Positions 23,608-26,350 of a DNA stretch of 26,350 bases are shown piece by piece. Source of the stretch: JAFGJQ01 sp964586145 (GTDB taxonomy: Bacteria; Planctomycetota; Phycisphaerae; UBA1845); contig CAZPHH010000071.1 in assembly GCA_964586145.1 (NCBI GenBank), positions 1 through 26,350 on the forward strand, read 5' to 3'. The translations under genes were made by a program, and so were the position numbers. Each line of letters begins with the position of its first letter. The first letter of the stretch is position 1. The notes under the pieces were generated by a model. That model ran no database searches, had not been told where the DNA came from, and was given only the letters and a program-made list of their open reading frames with translations.

Positions 23608-23716
23608 GTGCGGGACCGCCGGCTCTTGTGTGAAACCGGCAACTCCTATGTGAGACCGGCACCTCTTGTGTGGGACCGGCACTTCTTGTGTGGGACCGGC
23701 TTTCCAGCCGGTCTCC
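23608..23716. repeat. degenerate 20-bp tandem array ending in a hairpin
   Basis: Five consecutive 20-bp units (starting 23608, 23628, 23648, 23668 and 23688) follow the pattern gtgtgggaccggcacttctt, the last two being most alike. The array ends in GACCGGCT-TTCC-AGCCGGTC (23694-23713), a perfect 8-bp stem with a 4-nt loop. It lies in the 420-bp gene-free region between portal and the small membrane protein gene. The remainder of 23494-23899 shows no supportable gene. Confidence 0.75.
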
Positions 23717-23899
23717 TCTCCCCGAGGTACCCTCCCCACTCTCGGAGATGTGTTCGTACTCGCTTTGTGCGTTTCCACGTTTCCCGGTGAGGACCGTAGG
23801 CCCGGCCGAATGGAGCCCGCCCTTTTCAGGGGCGGGACCGAGGCTGCAGCCCACCAGCCAGCGGCCTGTGGCGTGCTGTTCACGGGGCCGAGGATGGCC

Positions 23900-23905
23900 T
23901 ATAAT
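23900..23905 (+). promoter_or_regulatory. consensus -10 box close to a start codon
   Basis: A perfect TATAAT ends 8 nt before ATG 23914. The predicted transcription start (about 23911-23913) would give a leaderless or nearly leaderless message. The -35 is weak (TGTTCA at 23877-23882, 17-bp spacing). Confidence 0.5.
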
Positions 23906-23913
23906 GATGGGTG

Positions 23914-24249
23914 ATGCCCAGACCGGAGCCGACAATCGAACCGCTGGTCAGAGAGTCCGCCGCGGCGGGGCTCGGATTGGTCACGCTGGTGTCGGCCTAC
24001 GTCCTTCTGGCCGGTCCGGACCCTGCCCAGGCGGGTCGACATCTGCGGGCCGCCGATGCGCCGAGCATCCACTGGGTGGCGGCCCCGCAGGACCAGGCCG
24101 ACGTGACGGCCGTCCCGGCCGTGACGCACCCAACGGCCTTCCTGGGGTTCCCGCCGCCGCTCCGCGACCCGATGGTCGTGGCCACTGCGGTGCTGGAGCA
24201 GCATCATCTCGTCATTCTCTCCCTCCGAGGCGGCCTGTACGGCCCGTAG
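23914..24249 (+). CDS. small membrane-anchored hypothetical protein
   Basis: A 111-residue protein of unknown function. Residues 18-35 (AGLGLVTLVSAYVLLAG) form one membrane segment or an uncleaved signal anchor. The remaining 75 residues are Pro/Ala/Val-rich and hydrophilic enough to be exposed outside the membrane. ATG 23914 directly follows an in-frame GTG (23911), and there is no clear Shine-Dalgarno. A TATAAT box 8 nt upstream suggests leaderless translation. A hairpin terminator follows, then secA, so it seems to be its own transcription unit. No cysteine or known motif is visible. Confidence 0.55.
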   Translation: MPRPEPTIEPLVRESAAAGLGLVTLVSAYVLLAGPDPAQAGRHLRAADAPSIHWVAAPQDQADVTAVPAVTHPTAFLGFPPPLRDPMVVATAVLEQHHLVILSLRGGLYGP

Positions 24250-24255
24250 GTTCCG

Positions 24256-24306
24256 AACCCGCCCTGCCGGCGTGCGCGAGTCCTTCTTCCAGGCGGGTTT
24301 CTTTCC
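24256..24306 (+). terminator. candidate intrinsic terminator before secA
   Basis: AACCCGCC (24256-24263) pairs with GGCGGGTT (24292-24299), followed by TCTTTCC. The stem is perfect over 8 bp, but the loop is long (28 nt). It lies just after the stop of the 111-residue gene. Confidence 0.5.
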
Positions 24307-24342
24307 GGGTCCATTCGATTCTTCATTTGCGAGGGCAATCCT

Positions 24343-26350
<2,008 letters not shown>

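Noticed and set aside
23608..23716. CRISPR array
   Set aside because: Units abut with no unique spacers, are degenerate and only 20 bp long, and no cas gene is nearby.
22219..23883. 554-residue version of the portal protein
   Set aside because: The extra 130 residues translate the 20-bp repeat array and spacer; ATG 23493 has a Shine-Dalgarno and the family similarity begins there.

Overview
The window is GC-rich bacterial DNA. It looks like part of a metagenome-type assembly: there is a run of 100 N at 19293-19392, and the last bases run into an 8-bp microsatellite. My best guess is a member of the Planctomycetota, possibly Phycisphaerae-like. This rests on a lipoprotein with an Asn/Asp-rich linker, a phosphomannomutase with an extra Cys-rich head, a SecA with large insertions, a CHAT-like/LNR/MORN lipoprotein, and many loosely packed genes with GTG starts. 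No rRNA or marker gene proves the placement.

Left third (1-7600, all minus strand): an outer-membrane TolC-type protein, an Ntn-type C45/acid-ceramidase-like hydrolase, a short citrate-synthase-fold protein (probable citryl-CoA lyase), an HD-domain protein, a UvrC-like protein lacking the nuclease half, a XerD-type tyrosine recombinase and a small HExxH protein. The hydrolase, lyase, HD and UvrC-like genes are spaced 37-80 bp apart and may be co-transcribed. A 315-bp divergent region separates this block from the plus-strand genes.

Middle (7900-18150, plus strand): phosphomannomutase/phosphoglucomutase; two overlapping M16 peptidase genes that form a complementary pair (one keeps HxxEH, the other keeps the R/Y substrate motif); a multi-pass membrane protein; a PEBP-family lipoprotein; and a small hypothetical protein followed by two strong hairpins. 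Then comes an accessory-looking stretch: REP-like palindromes, a small membrane protein with no Shine-Dalgarno, a possible gene remnant, and a 643-residue lipoprotein combining a caspase/CHAT-like region, a Cys/Asp-rich LNR-like module and MORN-type repeats. This last gene is the most unusual in the window. A tRNA-Leu(CAG) gene with a clear promoter and terminator closes the stretch.

Right (18400-23500, minus strand): a compact Mu-type head cassette in phage order: portal (gp29-like), protease (I-like), capsid cement protein, major head protein (gpT), gp36-like and gp37-like adaptors. The assembly gap lies between gpT and gp36. No terminase, tail, lysis or transposase gene is present in the window. 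Upstream of the portal lies a degenerate 20-bp tandem array ending in a hairpin of the same REP-like type seen at 14.8-15.0 kb. The window ends with a small membrane protein that has a consensus -10 box almost on its start codon, and the first 669 codons of secA, cut by the window edge.
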